From the NCBI GenBank assembly GCA_963731035.1, contig CAVSUY010000009.1, forward strand, positions 186,001 through 250,000: 64,000 nt of DNA. The letters run 5' to 3'. This stretch comes from JAANXG01 sp963731035 (GTDB lineage: Bacteria > Pseudomonadota > Gammaproteobacteria > Arenicellales > JAANXG01). Positions within the stretch are counted from its first letter, which is position 1. The number at the start of each line of letters is the position of its first letter. The position numbers and the translations under genes were made by a program. Shown here one piece after another: positions 21,683 through 30,628 of the stretch. The notes under the pieces were generated by a model. It did not search any database and was not told the origin of the DNA. It saw only the letters and a list, made by a program, of their open reading frames with translations.

Positions 21683-22618
21683 ATGCGCATCGTGTTCGCG
21701 GGTACCCCGGAATTCGCCGTGCCCGCGCTGAAAGCGTTGGTGGCGGCCCGCCACGACGTGGAGGCAGTGGTCACCCAGCCGGACAGGCCGGCCGGCCGCG
21801 GGCGGCGAACGATCTCCGGACCCGTCAAAGACTGCGCTCTCGCCCTTGGCCTGGATGTACGGCAGCCTGCGGGGCTCAAGGACCCTTCACTGCTGGCGGA
21901 CATCCGCGTGTTGCAGCCGCAGGTGATCGTGGTAGTGGCCTATGGCCTGCTCCTGCCCCGCGCGCTGCTCGAGCTGCCGGATCACGGTTGCATCAACGTC
22001 CATGCATCTCTTCTGCCGCGCTGGCGCGGGGCGGCGCCGATTCAACGCGCCGTCGAAGCCGGTGACCCGGAAACCGGCGTGACCATCATGCGCATGGAAG
22101 CCGGGCTCGATACCGGTCCGATGTTGGCGCGGCGCGTGATCCCGATCACTTCCCGGGATACCGGTGGAACGCTGCACGACCGACTCGCCGCCCTGGGTGC
22201 CGAGCTGCTGGTTGAGACCCTGGGCCGTCTGGACACGGGGTCCGTTCAAGCCGTGCCCCAGGATGATAGTCTGGCGACCTACGCGCCCAAGATCACCACC
22301 GAGGATGCGCGCCTGGACTGGCACCGGTCCGCCGCCCGGATCGAACGGCAAGTGCGCGCGATGAATCCCTGGCCCGTGGTCCGGACCCATCATCGCGACC
22401 ACCAGGTGCGCGTATGGGAGGCCGTCGTGGTGAGCGGTTCCGGCGGCGTACCGGGGGAAATCATTCGCCTCGGTCGGGACGGGGTGGACGTAGCCTGCGG
22501 CGATGGGGTCCTCCGCCTTACCGGCCTGCAGCGCGAGGGCGGCAAGCCGCTGTCCGCTTTCGAGTTCCTGAATGGCTACCGATTGGAAGTCGGGGAGAAG
22601 TTCGATTCCCCCCACTGA
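21683..22618 (+). CDS. fmt: Methionyl-tRNA formyltransferase
   Basis: It transfers a formyl group from 10-formyl-tetrahydrofolate to Met-tRNA-fMet. The 311-residue product starts M-R-I-V-F-A-G-T-P-E-F-A. The active-site loop is N-V-H-A-S-L-L-P-R-W-R-G-A-A-P-I near residues 108-123, with the conserved D-T-G-P-M-L near 147. A C-terminal OB-fold domain follows. An upstream in-frame start would run 174 bases into def with no family similarity, so it is rejected. The 3' end overlaps rsmB by 47 bases. Confidence 0.97.
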   Translation: MRIVFAGTPEFAVPALKALVAARHDVEAVVTQPDRPAGRGRRTISGPVKDCALALGLDVRQPAGLKDPSLLADIRVLQPQVIVVVAYGLLLPRALLELPDHGCINVHASLLPRWRGAAPIQRAVEAGDPETGVTIMRMEAGLDTGPMLARRVIPITSRDTGGTLHDRLAALGAELLVETLGRLDTGSVQAVPQDDSLATYAPKITTEDARLDWHRSAARIERQVRAMNPWPVVRTHHRDHQVRVWEAVVVSGSGGVPGEIIRLGRDGVDVACGDGVLRLTGLQREGGKPLSAFEFLNGYRLEVGEKFDSPH

Positions 22619-23915
22619 CGACGGTGTCCTGCCGCGCGCCCGGGCCGCCGAGATCGTATTCGAGGTGGCATATGGAGGCGCGTCCCTGGACACGGTATTG
22701 GCCGGATGGGCCGAACAGACGGCGGACCGAGACGGCGCCCTGCTCAGGGAGCTGAGCTATGGCACGCTGCGCTGGTTCTGGCGAAGCAAGGGGGTCGTGG
22801 ACCAGCTCGTAAAGCGTCCCCTGCGCAAGCGCGACCGTATCGTCGAGGCGCTGATGCTGGTCGGCATATACCAGCTGGACCGCATGCGGCTGCCGCCTCA
22901 CGCCGCCATCCACACCACGGTACAATGCTGCGCAGCCGTCGACCGCGCCGGCCACAAAGGACTGGTCAACGGGGTGTTGCGCACCTATCAACGGCGCCGG
23001 GACGAGTTGCTCGCGGGCCTTCCGGCGCATGCTGCCGATGCCCATCCGGCCTGGCTGTGGCAGGCCATCATGGACCAGTGGCCGGACGGCGCCGGAGCCG
23101 TCATCGAAGCCAACAACAGCCGCCCGCCGATGACGCTACGCGTCAACCAACGCCTGACCACTCGGGAGCGCTACCTGGCGGCGCTCAAAGACGCGAAGAT
23201 AGAGGCCGGTCCCGTCGAAAAGGTGCTTGATGCCGTCATGTTGGAAAACCCGGTGGGCGTGGAGCGTCTGCCGGGGTTTGAACAGGGCCGGGTATCGGTC
23301 CAGGATGCGTCGGCGCAGCTACTGACCCAGTTGATCTCGCCGCGACCGGGCCAGCGGGTCCTCGACGCCTGTGCGGCGCCGGGGGGCAAGCTGACACATA
23401 TGTTGGAGTCGTTCCCCGGCATCGAGGCCCATGCCATAGAGGCCGATCCCGCGCGCGCCGTGCGGATCGCTGAAAACCTCGAACGCCTGCAGCTCGAGGC
23501 GGCCGTCACCGTGGCGGACGCCGAGGATCTGGACGGATGGTGGGACGGACGGCCGTTCGATCTGGTGGTGCTTGACGTCCCGTGCAGCGGCACCGGGGTG
23601 ATTCGCCGCCACCCGGATATAAAAGTGCTGCGCCGGGAGACCGACGTGGACGGCTTCGCCGGGACGCAGGAACGGCTGCTGAACCGTTTGTGGGCGACGG
23701 TCGGGCCCGGCGGCCGCCTGATATACGTGACCTGCTCCATATTGGCACGCGAGAACCAGGAGCAGGTTGATCGGTTCCTGGGGCGTACGAAGGACTGCCG
23801 GAAAGAGGCGTTTCATCTGCCCCTCGGACAGGCGCTGGCCACCGGCTGGCAGGTGCTCCCGCAGCCATTGGGAGGCGACGGCTTCTACTATGCCGTGCTC
23901 AGGAAACATGCCTGA
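22572..23915 (+). CDS. rsmB: 16S rRNA m5C967 methyltransferase
   Basis: This SAM-dependent enzyme methylates C967 of 16S rRNA. The 447 residues comprise an N-terminal NusB-like RNA-binding domain (about 15-150) and a Rossmann methyltransferase domain. The SAM loop is D-A-C-A-A-P-G-G-K near residue 258. The two cysteines typical of m5C enzymes are in V-P-C-S-G-T-G and V-T-C-S-I-L. The only in-frame ATG before the NusB region is at 22572, inside fmt; no other usual start codon is available, so an overlap of 47 bases is likely real. Confidence 0.95.
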   Translation: MATDWKSGRSSIPPTDDGVLPRARAAEIVFEVAYGGASLDTVLAGWAEQTADRDGALLRELSYGTLRWFWRSKGVVDQLVKRPLRKRDRIVEALMLVGIYQLDRMRLPPHAAIHTTVQCCAAVDRAGHKGLVNGVLRTYQRRRDELLAGLPAHAADAHPAWLWQAIMDQWPDGAGAVIEANNSRPPMTLRVNQRLTTRERYLAALKDAKIEAGPVEKVLDAVMLENPVGVERLPGFEQGRVSVQDASAQLLTQLISPRPGQRVLDACAAPGGKLTHMLESFPGIEAHAIEADPARAVRIAENLERLQLEAAVTVADAEDLDGWWDGRPFDLVVLDVPCSGTGVIRRHPDIKVLRRETDVDGFAGTQERLLNRLWATVGPGGRLIYVTCSILARENQEQVDRFLGRTKDCRKEAFHLPLGQALATGWQVLPQPLGGDGFYYAVLRKHA

Positions 23916-24020
23916 GCCTGGCGCCGCCGCGACCGCCGGCGGGCATCCGGATCGAACGGAGGATTGATTTGTTGCAGGCCTGGATAGAGTCCGGGGTCGT
24001 TGCGGCGATATACTGACATC

Positions 24021-24563
24021 ATGGCACGTGTCGCCGGAATCTCGCTGGTCCTGTGGCTGCTCCTGTCCGGTGCGGCACGGGCGCAGTTCGTGGTGGACCA
24101 CGTGGACGCCCGGAGGGTGGACGACAGCATACGGGTCAAGGTCGATCTCGACCTCAGCCTGTCGGACGCCGCGGACCAGGCTCTGTCTCATGGCGTGCCG
24201 TTGATCGTGGTGAACGAGATCGAGCTGCTGAGGAACGGCTGGCTCTGGAACCACGTGGAGCAGCGAGTCAGCCAGCGGCACCGGCTGCGCTACTACGCGC
24301 TGTCGGGTCAATACGTGCTGGACAGCAACGAGGCTTCGCTGGATGCCTTCCGAACCGTCAGCGACGCGTTGAAAACTATCAGCTCCACCACCGCAAGATT
24401 TCAGATACCGGCCCACAGCGCCGGCTACACCGTAGCGGTGAGAAGCCGGATCGATATCAATGCCCTGCCGGCACCCCTGCGTCCCACCGCACTGTTCTCT
24501 CCGCAGTGGCAGCTTTCCAGTGACTGGACCCAATGGCCCATAGACGGTTCATCGACAAACTGA
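24021..24563 (+). CDS. DUF4390 exported protein
   Basis: A 180-residue protein of the DUF4390 family; no biochemical function is known to me. It starts M-A-R-V-A-G-I-S-L-V-L-W-L-L-L with a signal peptide that ends near A-R-A-Q. The rest is a soluble beta-rich domain with a conserved segment, L-R-Y-Y-A-L-S-G-Q-Y. It lies between rsmB and ntrY and overlaps the ntrY start by 31 bases. This position is conserved in gammaproteobacteria and suggests a role tied to the NtrY sensor in the envelope; that link is inference. Confidence 0.9.
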   Translation: MARVAGISLVLWLLLSGAARAQFVVDHVDARRVDDSIRVKVDLDLSLSDAADQALSHGVPLIVVNEIELLRNGWLWNHVEQRVSQRHRLRYYALSGQYVLDSNEASLDAFRTVSDALKTISSTTARFQIPAHSAGYTVAVRSRIDINALPAPLRPTALFSPQWQLSSDWTQWPIDGSSTN

Positions 24564-26782
24564 TAGGCCCGGTCCCGGCGCTGATCCTCTCCGTCGTGGT
24601 GGTGGCGGCGCTTCTGATGTTGACGGCGGTAGCCCTGGGAACGGACGTCACCGCCGAGTCGTATCTCGCCCTGCTGGGCGTCAACGTGCTCGGGATCTGC
24701 GTTCTCCTGGCGCTGATCGGGGGCAACCTGTGGCGTCTTCGCCGGCAGTGGCGCGGCAAGGTGCTGGGATCCCGTCTGACGCTGAGGATAATTGGGCTGT
24801 TCGTCCTGTTGGTGCTGATTCCCCTGTCCGTCGTGTATTACGTGTCCACCCAGTTTCTGAGCAAGGGCATCGACAGCTGGTTCGACGTTCGCGTGGACCG
24901 GGCGGTGCACGATTCGCTGCTTCTGGGCCGGACCACGCTGGAGACCATCAAGCAGGACGCTGTGGACAACTTGTCGGAGGCGGCGTCGCGACTGGTTGGT
25001 GTCCAGGACGAGCTGCCGCTGGTGACGCTGTTGGACGAAATCCGTGAGGACGGCGACTACGCGGAGTTGCTGTTGCTGTCCCAGGACGGCAGGATCATCG
25101 CCTCCAGCCAGCAGGAGGCCGGCAAGCTGATCCCCGACCAGCCCAACGAGGACGTTCTGAACGAGGTGCGCGGCGGCAACCGTTACGTGAACCTGGAGCC
25201 GCTTGCCGGCGGCGCCCAGCAGTTGAGGATCGCGGTGCCCGTTCTCAGCACCAGCATCAGCGAGCCGCCCCGGATTCTGCAGGGACTCAAGTTGGTGCCT
25301 CTGCGCTATTCCCGGCTCGCGGACAGCATAGAGAACGCCTCCGCCCGCTACCGGCAGATGGTGTTCTCCCGAGGGCCCTTGAAGTTCAGCCTGATCCTCA
25401 CCCTGTCGGTGGTGACCCTCGCGGCAACCATGCTGGCGGTGTGGGCGGCGATCTACGTATCACGCCGCATGCTGGCACCGCTGCGCGACCTCGCTGAGGG
25501 CACCCAGGCGGTCGCCGCCGGCGACTATCACAAGAAGCTCCCCGTCACCAGCAGCGACGAGCTGGGCGTTCTGGTGGAGTCGTTCAACAATATGACCCGG
25601 GAAATCCACCTGGCGCAGACTTCGGTCAAGCGCCACCAGCAGGAAACGGAGCGCCAGCGCACTTACCTGGAGGTAATCCTGGGTCACCTGTCCTCCGGCG
25701 TGTTGTCCTTCGACTATCGTAACCGTCTGCTCACCTACAACGCCGCCGTGACGCAGATCCTGAATCAGGATTTCACCCGGCTGCGCAAGCAGACCGCGGA
25801 CGAAATTGCCCGGAGCGTGCCGGAGTTCGAACCCCTGTTCGGTTTTATCCGCGATTCCATTGCGCGCGGGGAGGCCGAGTGGTACACCGAAGTGGCCATC
25901 TTCGGAAGCCGCGGCCGCCAGGTTCTCATGGCCCGCGGCACCCGGATCAGCCCGGTGAAAAAGAGCGGCGGCGGATACGTGGTGGTTTTCGATGACGTCA
26001 CCGAGCTTATCCAGGCCCAGAGAGATGCGGCTTGGCGTGAGGTGGCACGCCGCCTCGCCCACGAGATCAAGAACCCGTTGACGCCCATACAACTGTCGGC
26101 CGAGAGAATCCGCACCAAGTACTTGAAGAAGCTGCCCTCGGAGGACCGAGCCGCCCTGGACCGCGCCACGCGAACTATCGTCCAGCAGGTGGAGTCCATG
26201 AAGGGTATGGTGAATGCGTTCTCGAGTTATGCGCAGCCGTCCGAGCAGAAATTCGAGCCGCTGGTGCTCAACCATCTCATTCGCGACGTCGCGGAATTGT
26301 TCGTGAACGAGGAGCAGCCTTCTCTGATCCATTTCGATCTGGAGACCGACCTTCCCGTCATCACCGCGGACGCGGGCCGCCTGCGACAAGTCCTGAATAA
26401 TCTGATCATCAACGCCAAGGACGCAACCGCGGATGTGGACCGGCCCACGATAACGATCCGAACCCGTTACTCGGAGGAGAATGACCAGGCTTGCGTTGAG
26501 CTCAAGGTATCCGACAACGGCCACGGGTTCACCGAAGAAGACCGCAACCGGCTGTTCGAGCCGTACGTCACCACCAAGTATGAAAAGGGCACTGGGCTCG
26601 GCCTCGCCATCGTCAAGCGAATCGTCGAGGAACATGGCGGGCTTGCGCGGCTGGACAACGCCGCCAAGGGGGATGGGGCCGTGGTGACCATCATCCTACC
26701 AGTCGGCGAGTCGTCGTCTCTCAGCACGGACCTGAAACTCCGGCGGGTTCAACAACGTTTTCTGAGCGAGAGCACGGGATGA
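24533..26782 (+). CDS. ntrY: Membrane sensor histidine kinase NtrY
   Basis: This 749-residue kinase has membrane segments near residues 12-35, 40-62, 85-110 and 285-310, with a periplasmic sensing region between the third and fourth. A HAMP domain (about 310-365), a PAS domain (about 375-490), a HisKA domain with H-E-I-K-N-P-L-T-P-I-Q and an ATPase domain follow. The N-box is N-L-I-I-N-A-K-D-A, and the G-boxes are D-N-G-H-G-F and G-T-G-L-G-L-A-I-V. It overlaps ntrX by four bases. Family members sense redox or nitrogen-linked cues; the signal here cannot be read from sequence. Confidence 0.94.
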   Translation: MAHRRFIDKLIGPVPALILSVVVVAALLMLTAVALGTDVTAESYLALLGVNVLGICVLLALIGGNLWRLRRQWRGKVLGSRLTLRIIGLFVLLVLIPLSVVYYVSTQFLSKGIDSWFDVRVDRAVHDSLLLGRTTLETIKQDAVDNLSEAASRLVGVQDELPLVTLLDEIREDGDYAELLLLSQDGRIIASSQQEAGKLIPDQPNEDVLNEVRGGNRYVNLEPLAGGAQQLRIAVPVLSTSISEPPRILQGLKLVPLRYSRLADSIENASARYRQMVFSRGPLKFSLILTLSVVTLAATMLAVWAAIYVSRRMLAPLRDLAEGTQAVAAGDYHKKLPVTSSDELGVLVESFNNMTREIHLAQTSVKRHQQETERQRTYLEVILGHLSSGVLSFDYRNRLLTYNAAVTQILNQDFTRLRKQTADEIARSVPEFEPLFGFIRDSIARGEAEWYTEVAIFGSRGRQVLMARGTRISPVKKSGGGYVVVFDDVTELIQAQRDAAWREVARRLAHEIKNPLTPIQLSAERIRTKYLKKLPSEDRAALDRATRTIVQQVESMKGMVNAFSSYAQPSEQKFEPLVLNHLIRDVAELFVNEEQPSLIHFDLETDLPVITADAGRLRQVLNNLIINAKDATADVDRPTITIRTRYSEENDQACVELKVSDNGHGFTEEDRNRLFEPYVTTKYEKGTGLGLAIVKRIVEEHGGLARLDNAAKGDGAVVTIILPVGESSSLSTDLKLRRVQQRFLSESTG

Positions 26783-28149
26783 GCAAGGAACGGATCCTGG
26801 TCATCGACGACGAGCCGGACATCCGGGACATCGTCCGCGACATTCTCGAAGACGAGGGCTACGCCGCAGTCTCCGCGGAGAATGGCGAGGTGGGCCGCGA
26901 GCTCGAGCGGACGGGGGATTTCGATCTCGTTCTGCTGGATATCTGGATGCCGGGCACCGACGGTATCACCCTGCTCAAGGAGTGGGCGAATGGTGGGGTA
27001 CCGGACATCCCCGTGGTCATGATCTCCGGACACGGCAACGTGGAAACGGCGGTGGAGGCGATACGCTATGGTGCCTACGACTTTCTCGAGAAGCCGCTGT
27101 CGACGGCCAAGCTCCTGGTCACCGTCAAGCGCGCCCTGCAGGATTCGCGCCTGCGCCGGGAGAACCTCGAGCTCAAGGGTCGCCTGGCCCTGGCCTCCGA
27201 GCTGGTGGGCAAGAGCGAGCTGATGTCCCAGCTGCGCGACCGCATCGAGCGGGTCGCCAAGACCGACAGCTGGGTATTGGTAACCGGAGAGCCTGGCACC
27301 GGCAAGGGCGTGGTGGCCCGCGTCCTGCACCAGAAGAGCCTGCGCCGGGATCGGTCTTTCATCGAGCTCAGCCTCGGCGCGACACCCGCGGCCAGCGTGT
27401 CCCACCAGTTGTTCGGCAGCGAGATCGACGGCGTCGTACAGCGGGGCACACTGGAGGAAGCCGACGGCGGCACGCTGGTGTTGGACGAAATTGCCGACAT
27501 AGATCTCGAAGTTCAGGGCAAGCTGGTGAGCGCGATCGAGGAGAGCAGGTTTCTCAGGGTCGGCGGCCGTACCCCTATCGAGTTCGACGTCAGGATTATC
27601 GCCGCCAGCAACCAGGACCTGCTGGCGCTGGTGAAGGAAGGCCGGTTTCGCGAGGACCTCTACTATCGGCTGAACGTGGTACCCATCGATGTGCCGGCGC
27701 TGCGCCGCCACGTCGAGGACGTCCCCGCGCTGATCGACTACTACGTCAAGTGGCTGGTGGAGCGGGACGACCTGCCTTACCGGAACTTCACCATTGGAGC
27801 TGTGAACGTGCTGCGCAATTACGACTGGCCCGGCAACGTGCGCGAGCTCAAGAATCTGGTGCAGCGGCTGCTGATCCTCAACCGGGGCGAGGACATCGCC
27901 GCCGAGGAAGCCAGCATCGCCATCGGCGGCTCCATGATCGAGCGCGAGCTCAGCTACTCCAGGTCCGTATTCGAGCTGCCGCTGAAAGAGGCCCGGGATC
28001 AGTTCGAGCGGGCCTATCTCAACTATCACCTCGGCCTGGTGAAGGGCAACGTCAGCGATCTGGCACAGGTCATCGGTATGGAGAGGACGCACCTGTACCG
28101 CAAGCTGAAGAACCTGGGCATAGACCCTAAGCAAGCCAAGCAGGCGTAG
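26779..28149 (+). CDS. ntrX: NtrX-type response regulator lacking the GAFTGA loop
   Basis: The 456-residue product has a receiver domain (phosphate site in V-L-L-D-I-W-M-P-G near residue 54), an AAA+ domain (Walker A G-E-P-G-T-G-K-G near 173-180, Walker B L-V-L-D-E-I-A-D) and a Fis-type helix-turn-helix (D-L-A-Q-V-I-G-M-E-R-T-H-L-Y-R-K-L). Where sigma-54 activators carry G-A-F-T-G-A, this protein reads S-E-I-D-G-V-V-Q-R-G-T. It therefore probably does not contact sigma-54 and may act as a simple activator or repressor. Its ATG overlaps the ntrY stop. The gene pair and the downstream trkA are conserved neighbours. Confidence 0.94.
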   Translation: MSKERILVIDDEPDIRDIVRDILEDEGYAAVSAENGEVGRELERTGDFDLVLLDIWMPGTDGITLLKEWANGGVPDIPVVMISGHGNVETAVEAIRYGAYDFLEKPLSTAKLLVTVKRALQDSRLRRENLELKGRLALASELVGKSELMSQLRDRIERVAKTDSWVLVTGEPGTGKGVVARVLHQKSLRRDRSFIELSLGATPAASVSHQLFGSEIDGVVQRGTLEEADGGTLVLDEIADIDLEVQGKLVSAIEESRFLRVGGRTPIEFDVRIIAASNQDLLALVKEGRFREDLYYRLNVVPIDVPALRRHVEDVPALIDYYVKWLVERDDLPYRNFTIGAVNVLRNYDWPGNVRELKNLVQRLLILNRGEDIAAEEASIAIGGSMIERELSYSRSVFELPLKEARDQFERAYLNYHLGLVKGNVSDLAQVIGMERTHLYRKLKNLGIDPKQAKQA

Positions 28150-28310
28150 GTCAGTTGGAGCCGGATAAACACGCCCATGTCGGCATAGAATCCCGACCCA
28201 CAATCGGTCGCGAGACCACGGGACCCGTAGACCGGGATTTCGTCGCGACAATTATCTCTGCGAGAATTCGTGCAGTTGAACCGTTGGGCCCGCTGTAAGA
28301 GAAAGAACGG

Positions 28311-29687
28311 ATGAAGATTATTATTCTCGGTGCAGGGCAGGTCGGAGCGTCGATGGCTGATATCCTGGCGTCCGAAGCCAATGACGTGACCCTCGTCGAT
28401 ATCGATGCCTCGCACCTGCGAATGTTGCAGGACCGCCTCGACATTCGCACCGTCGTCGGCAACGCATCGTTTCCCATGGTCCTGTCCGAAGCGGGCGCCG
28501 AGGACGCAGACCTGCTGCTGGCCGTTACCAACAGCGACGAAATCAACATGGTGGCTTGCACTGTCGCCGGATGCCGCTTCCACGTTCCCACCAAGATCGC
28601 CAGGATCCGCGCCACCGAGTACCTGCAGTGCCGGGAAATGTTCGGGTCCGAGGCGATTCCCGTGGACGTGCTCATCAGTCCGGAGCAGATCATCACCGAC
28701 CATATCGCCCGGCTCATCGAGTATCCGAGCGCCCTGCAAGTGCTGGGATTCGCGGGCGGCAAGATACAGCTCGTGAGCGTGCGCGCCTATGAAGGCGGGC
28801 CCCTGGTGGGGCACCCGCTCGGCGAGCTGCGCTCCCACATGCCCAAGGTCGACACGCGGGTCGCCGCGGTTTATCGCGGCGAGCAGGTCATCATCCCCAC
28901 CGCCCAGACCGTGATACAGCCAGGCGACGAAGTGTTCTTCGTGGCCGCGCGGCGCCATATCGGCTCCGTCATGGGGGAGATGCGCCACCTCGAAAAGTCC
29001 GTCAGCCGCGTGATGCTGGCCGGCGGAGGCAACATCGGTTTCCGCCTGGCCAGGGAGCTGGAAAGCAAGCAGTACAACGTGAAGCTCATCGAGCGGGACA
29101 GGCTGCGCGCCGAGCTGATCGCGGACGGACTGGACAATACGGTGGTGTTGCACGGAGACGCCGCCGATGAGGACATGCTGCTGCAGGAAAACATACAGAC
29201 CATGGACGTATTCTGTGCCGTCACCAACAACGACGAGGCCAACATCCTTTCCGCGATGCTTGCCAAGCGGCTGGGTGCCAGACGGGTCATGGCGCTGATC
29301 AACCGGTCCGTGTACGTTGAACTGTTCGAGCGCAGCGAGATCGACCTCGTGATATCGCCGCGAACAGTGACCGTCGGCAGCATACTGGCTCATATCCGAC
29401 GGGGGGATATCGTTGCCGTCCATTCGCTGCGCGGCGGCCGCGCCGAGGCCATCGAGGCCATCGCTCACGGCGACGAGAAATCCTCGCGGGTCGTAGGCCG
29501 CGGCGTGCGCGACCTGGCGCTGCCACCGGGTACGGGGATAGGCGCCATCCTGCGCAACGATCAGGTACTGATCGCCCACAAGGAGACCGTGATCGAATCC
29601 GGCGACCACGTTGTTCTGTTCGTCGTCGACAAGAAGCATATCGCCGACGTCGAACGTCTGTTCCAAGTGGACGTGACCTTCGTCTAG
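28311..29687 (+). CDS. trkA: Trk potassium uptake regulatory protein TrkA
   Basis: TrkA is the cytoplasmic NAD-binding subunit that gates TrkH/TrkG potassium channels. The 458 residues form two RCK units. Each has an N-terminal Rossmann domain (I-I-L-G-A-G-Q-V-G-A-S near residue 4, M-L-A-G-G-G-N-I-G-F near 234) and a C-terminal RCK-C domain. Length and the doubled layout match the family. It follows ntrX by 161 bases. No trkH is in the window, so the channel is encoded elsewhere. Confidence 0.97.
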   Translation: MKIIILGAGQVGASMADILASEANDVTLVDIDASHLRMLQDRLDIRTVVGNASFPMVLSEAGAEDADLLLAVTNSDEINMVACTVAGCRFHVPTKIARIRATEYLQCREMFGSEAIPVDVLISPEQIITDHIARLIEYPSALQVLGFAGGKIQLVSVRAYEGGPLVGHPLGELRSHMPKVDTRVAAVYRGEQVIIPTAQTVIQPGDEVFFVAARRHIGSVMGEMRHLEKSVSRVMLAGGGNIGFRLARELESKQYNVKLIERDRLRAELIADGLDNTVVLHGDAADEDMLLQENIQTMDVFCAVTNNDEANILSAMLAKRLGARRVMALINRSVYVELFERSEIDLVISPRTVTVGSILAHIRRGDIVAVHSLRGGRAEAIEAIAHGDEKSSRVVGRGVRDLALPPGTGIGAILRNDQVLIAHKETVIESGDHVVLFVVDKKHIADVERLFQVDVTFV

Positions 29688-29989
29688 CCCGCATGCTGCA
29701 CCCGGCGCCTGGCGCGGGACAGGTTCGGCTGGGCGCCGGTCGCACTGCGATCGTTCCCGACGATTGCAGTACTTCCTCCGTCCCTGGAGGTCTGGAGCGA
29801 GAGACGTAGCCGTGGCTACGGCTCGAGTGATGACCAAGCCCAGGCGAAGCTGCGCCTTGGCGCAATATGCGGGCTAGGCACAGGCTGCGTCTCCATGAAG
29901 GATCCGGCGCCGTTGGGCGGGGACCGGCCCGAAGAAGGACCAGGCGCCCTCTCCCTCGCGGGGGGCGGACCCTTCGTTTAACCTGCTCA
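29688..29989. other. Gene-free stretch with short inverted repeats
   Basis: The 302 bases between the convergent trkA and glycosyltransferase genes hold no convincing coding frame. Two hairpins are visible. One has ten-base arms at 29744-29753 and 29761-29770 with one G-T pair. The other is a perfect seven-base-arm palindrome at 29805-29820 around G-T-A-G-C-C. Neither is followed by a T run. The first overlaps a 19-base repeat shared with 43984-44002. Confidence 0.6.
29742..29760 (+). repeat. 19-base dispersed repeat, copy 1
   Basis: The sequence GCACTGCGATCGTTCCCGA occurs exactly here and again at 43984-44002. Both copies follow the stop codon of a plus-strand gene (54 bases after trkA; overlapping the coaD stop). 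Here it forms the left arm and loop of a ten-base hairpin. Confidence 0.6.
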
Positions 29990-30628
29990 TTAACTGAGCC
30001 TTTCCATGAGGCGCACGACGAGCTCCGCGTCCGTTTCCCTGAGCGCATCGATATCCGACACGGTATCGATGTCATTGAGCTGCTGCAGCACGATCAGGTT
30101 TACTCCGGCGTCGGCGGCCCGTGCCAGGGTGGTGTCGAAAACCCGACCTCCACCCCATTCGATGTTGTCGAAGCACGCGGGCTCCGGCGGGTTGACGGCA
30201 ACCAGATAGTAGCCGCCGTCGACGCTGGGGCCGATCACCGACCGTCCCTGGGACACGAAGGCGTGGGCCGTGCGGTATGTCTCGCGCGGACACTGCGGTA
30301 CATCGCATCCCATCACCGCGGCCGCAACACCCCGCTGGTGGGCCTCGTTCAAGGCGTTGAACATACGGGCCCCGAGATCGCTGCCGGACTGGAGGGAGAC
30401 TTCAATGCCGTAGTGGTCCCGGAGCCGCTCGAAGCAGTCGTGGGCGGGGTCCGGCCATACCAGCATGCGAAGCGGGCCTGGCCAGCACTCCGCCGCACGC
30501 TGCAAGGTGTACTCTATAAGGCTTTCGGCCAGGGCCGCGGCCCCGGCCTCGCCGAGGTCGGGAATGAGCCGCGTCTTGACCCGTCCCGCCACGGGTGATT
30601 TCGCAAACAGTATCAACTCGGCATTCAT
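29990..30628 (-). CDS. TIGR04282/DUF2064-type glycosyltransferase-like protein
   Basis: The 212 residues form a GT-A-like nucleotidyl/glycosyl transferase fold. The N-terminus reads I-L-F-A-K-S-P-V-A-G-R-V-K-T-R-L, which resembles the nucleotide-binding loop of sugar-nucleotide transferases. A-V-M-G-C-D-V-P-Q near residue 105 and P-S-V-D-G-G-Y-Y-L-V near 130 are family motifs. Its start overlaps the stop of the next gene upstream (30625) by four bases, so they form a pair. Families of this kind are named for arsenosugar synthesis, but no arsenic gene is seen here, so the substrate is open. Confidence 0.87.
   Translation of the reverse strand: MNAELILFAKSPVAGRVKTRLIPDLGEAGAAALAESLIEYTLQRAAECWPGPLRMLVWPDPAHDCFERLRDHYGIEVSLQSGSDLGARMFNALNEAHQRGVAAAVMGCDVPQCPRETYRTAHAFVSQGRSVIGPSVDGGYYLVAVNPPEPACFDNIEWGGGRVFDTTLARAADAGVNLIVLQQLNDIDTVSDIDALRETDAELVVRLMERLS

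Noticed and set aside
26749..29837. Two long minus-strand open frames (500 and 603 codons) across ntrX and trkA
   Set aside because: Both are antisense to genes with full domain evidence and have no domain of their own.
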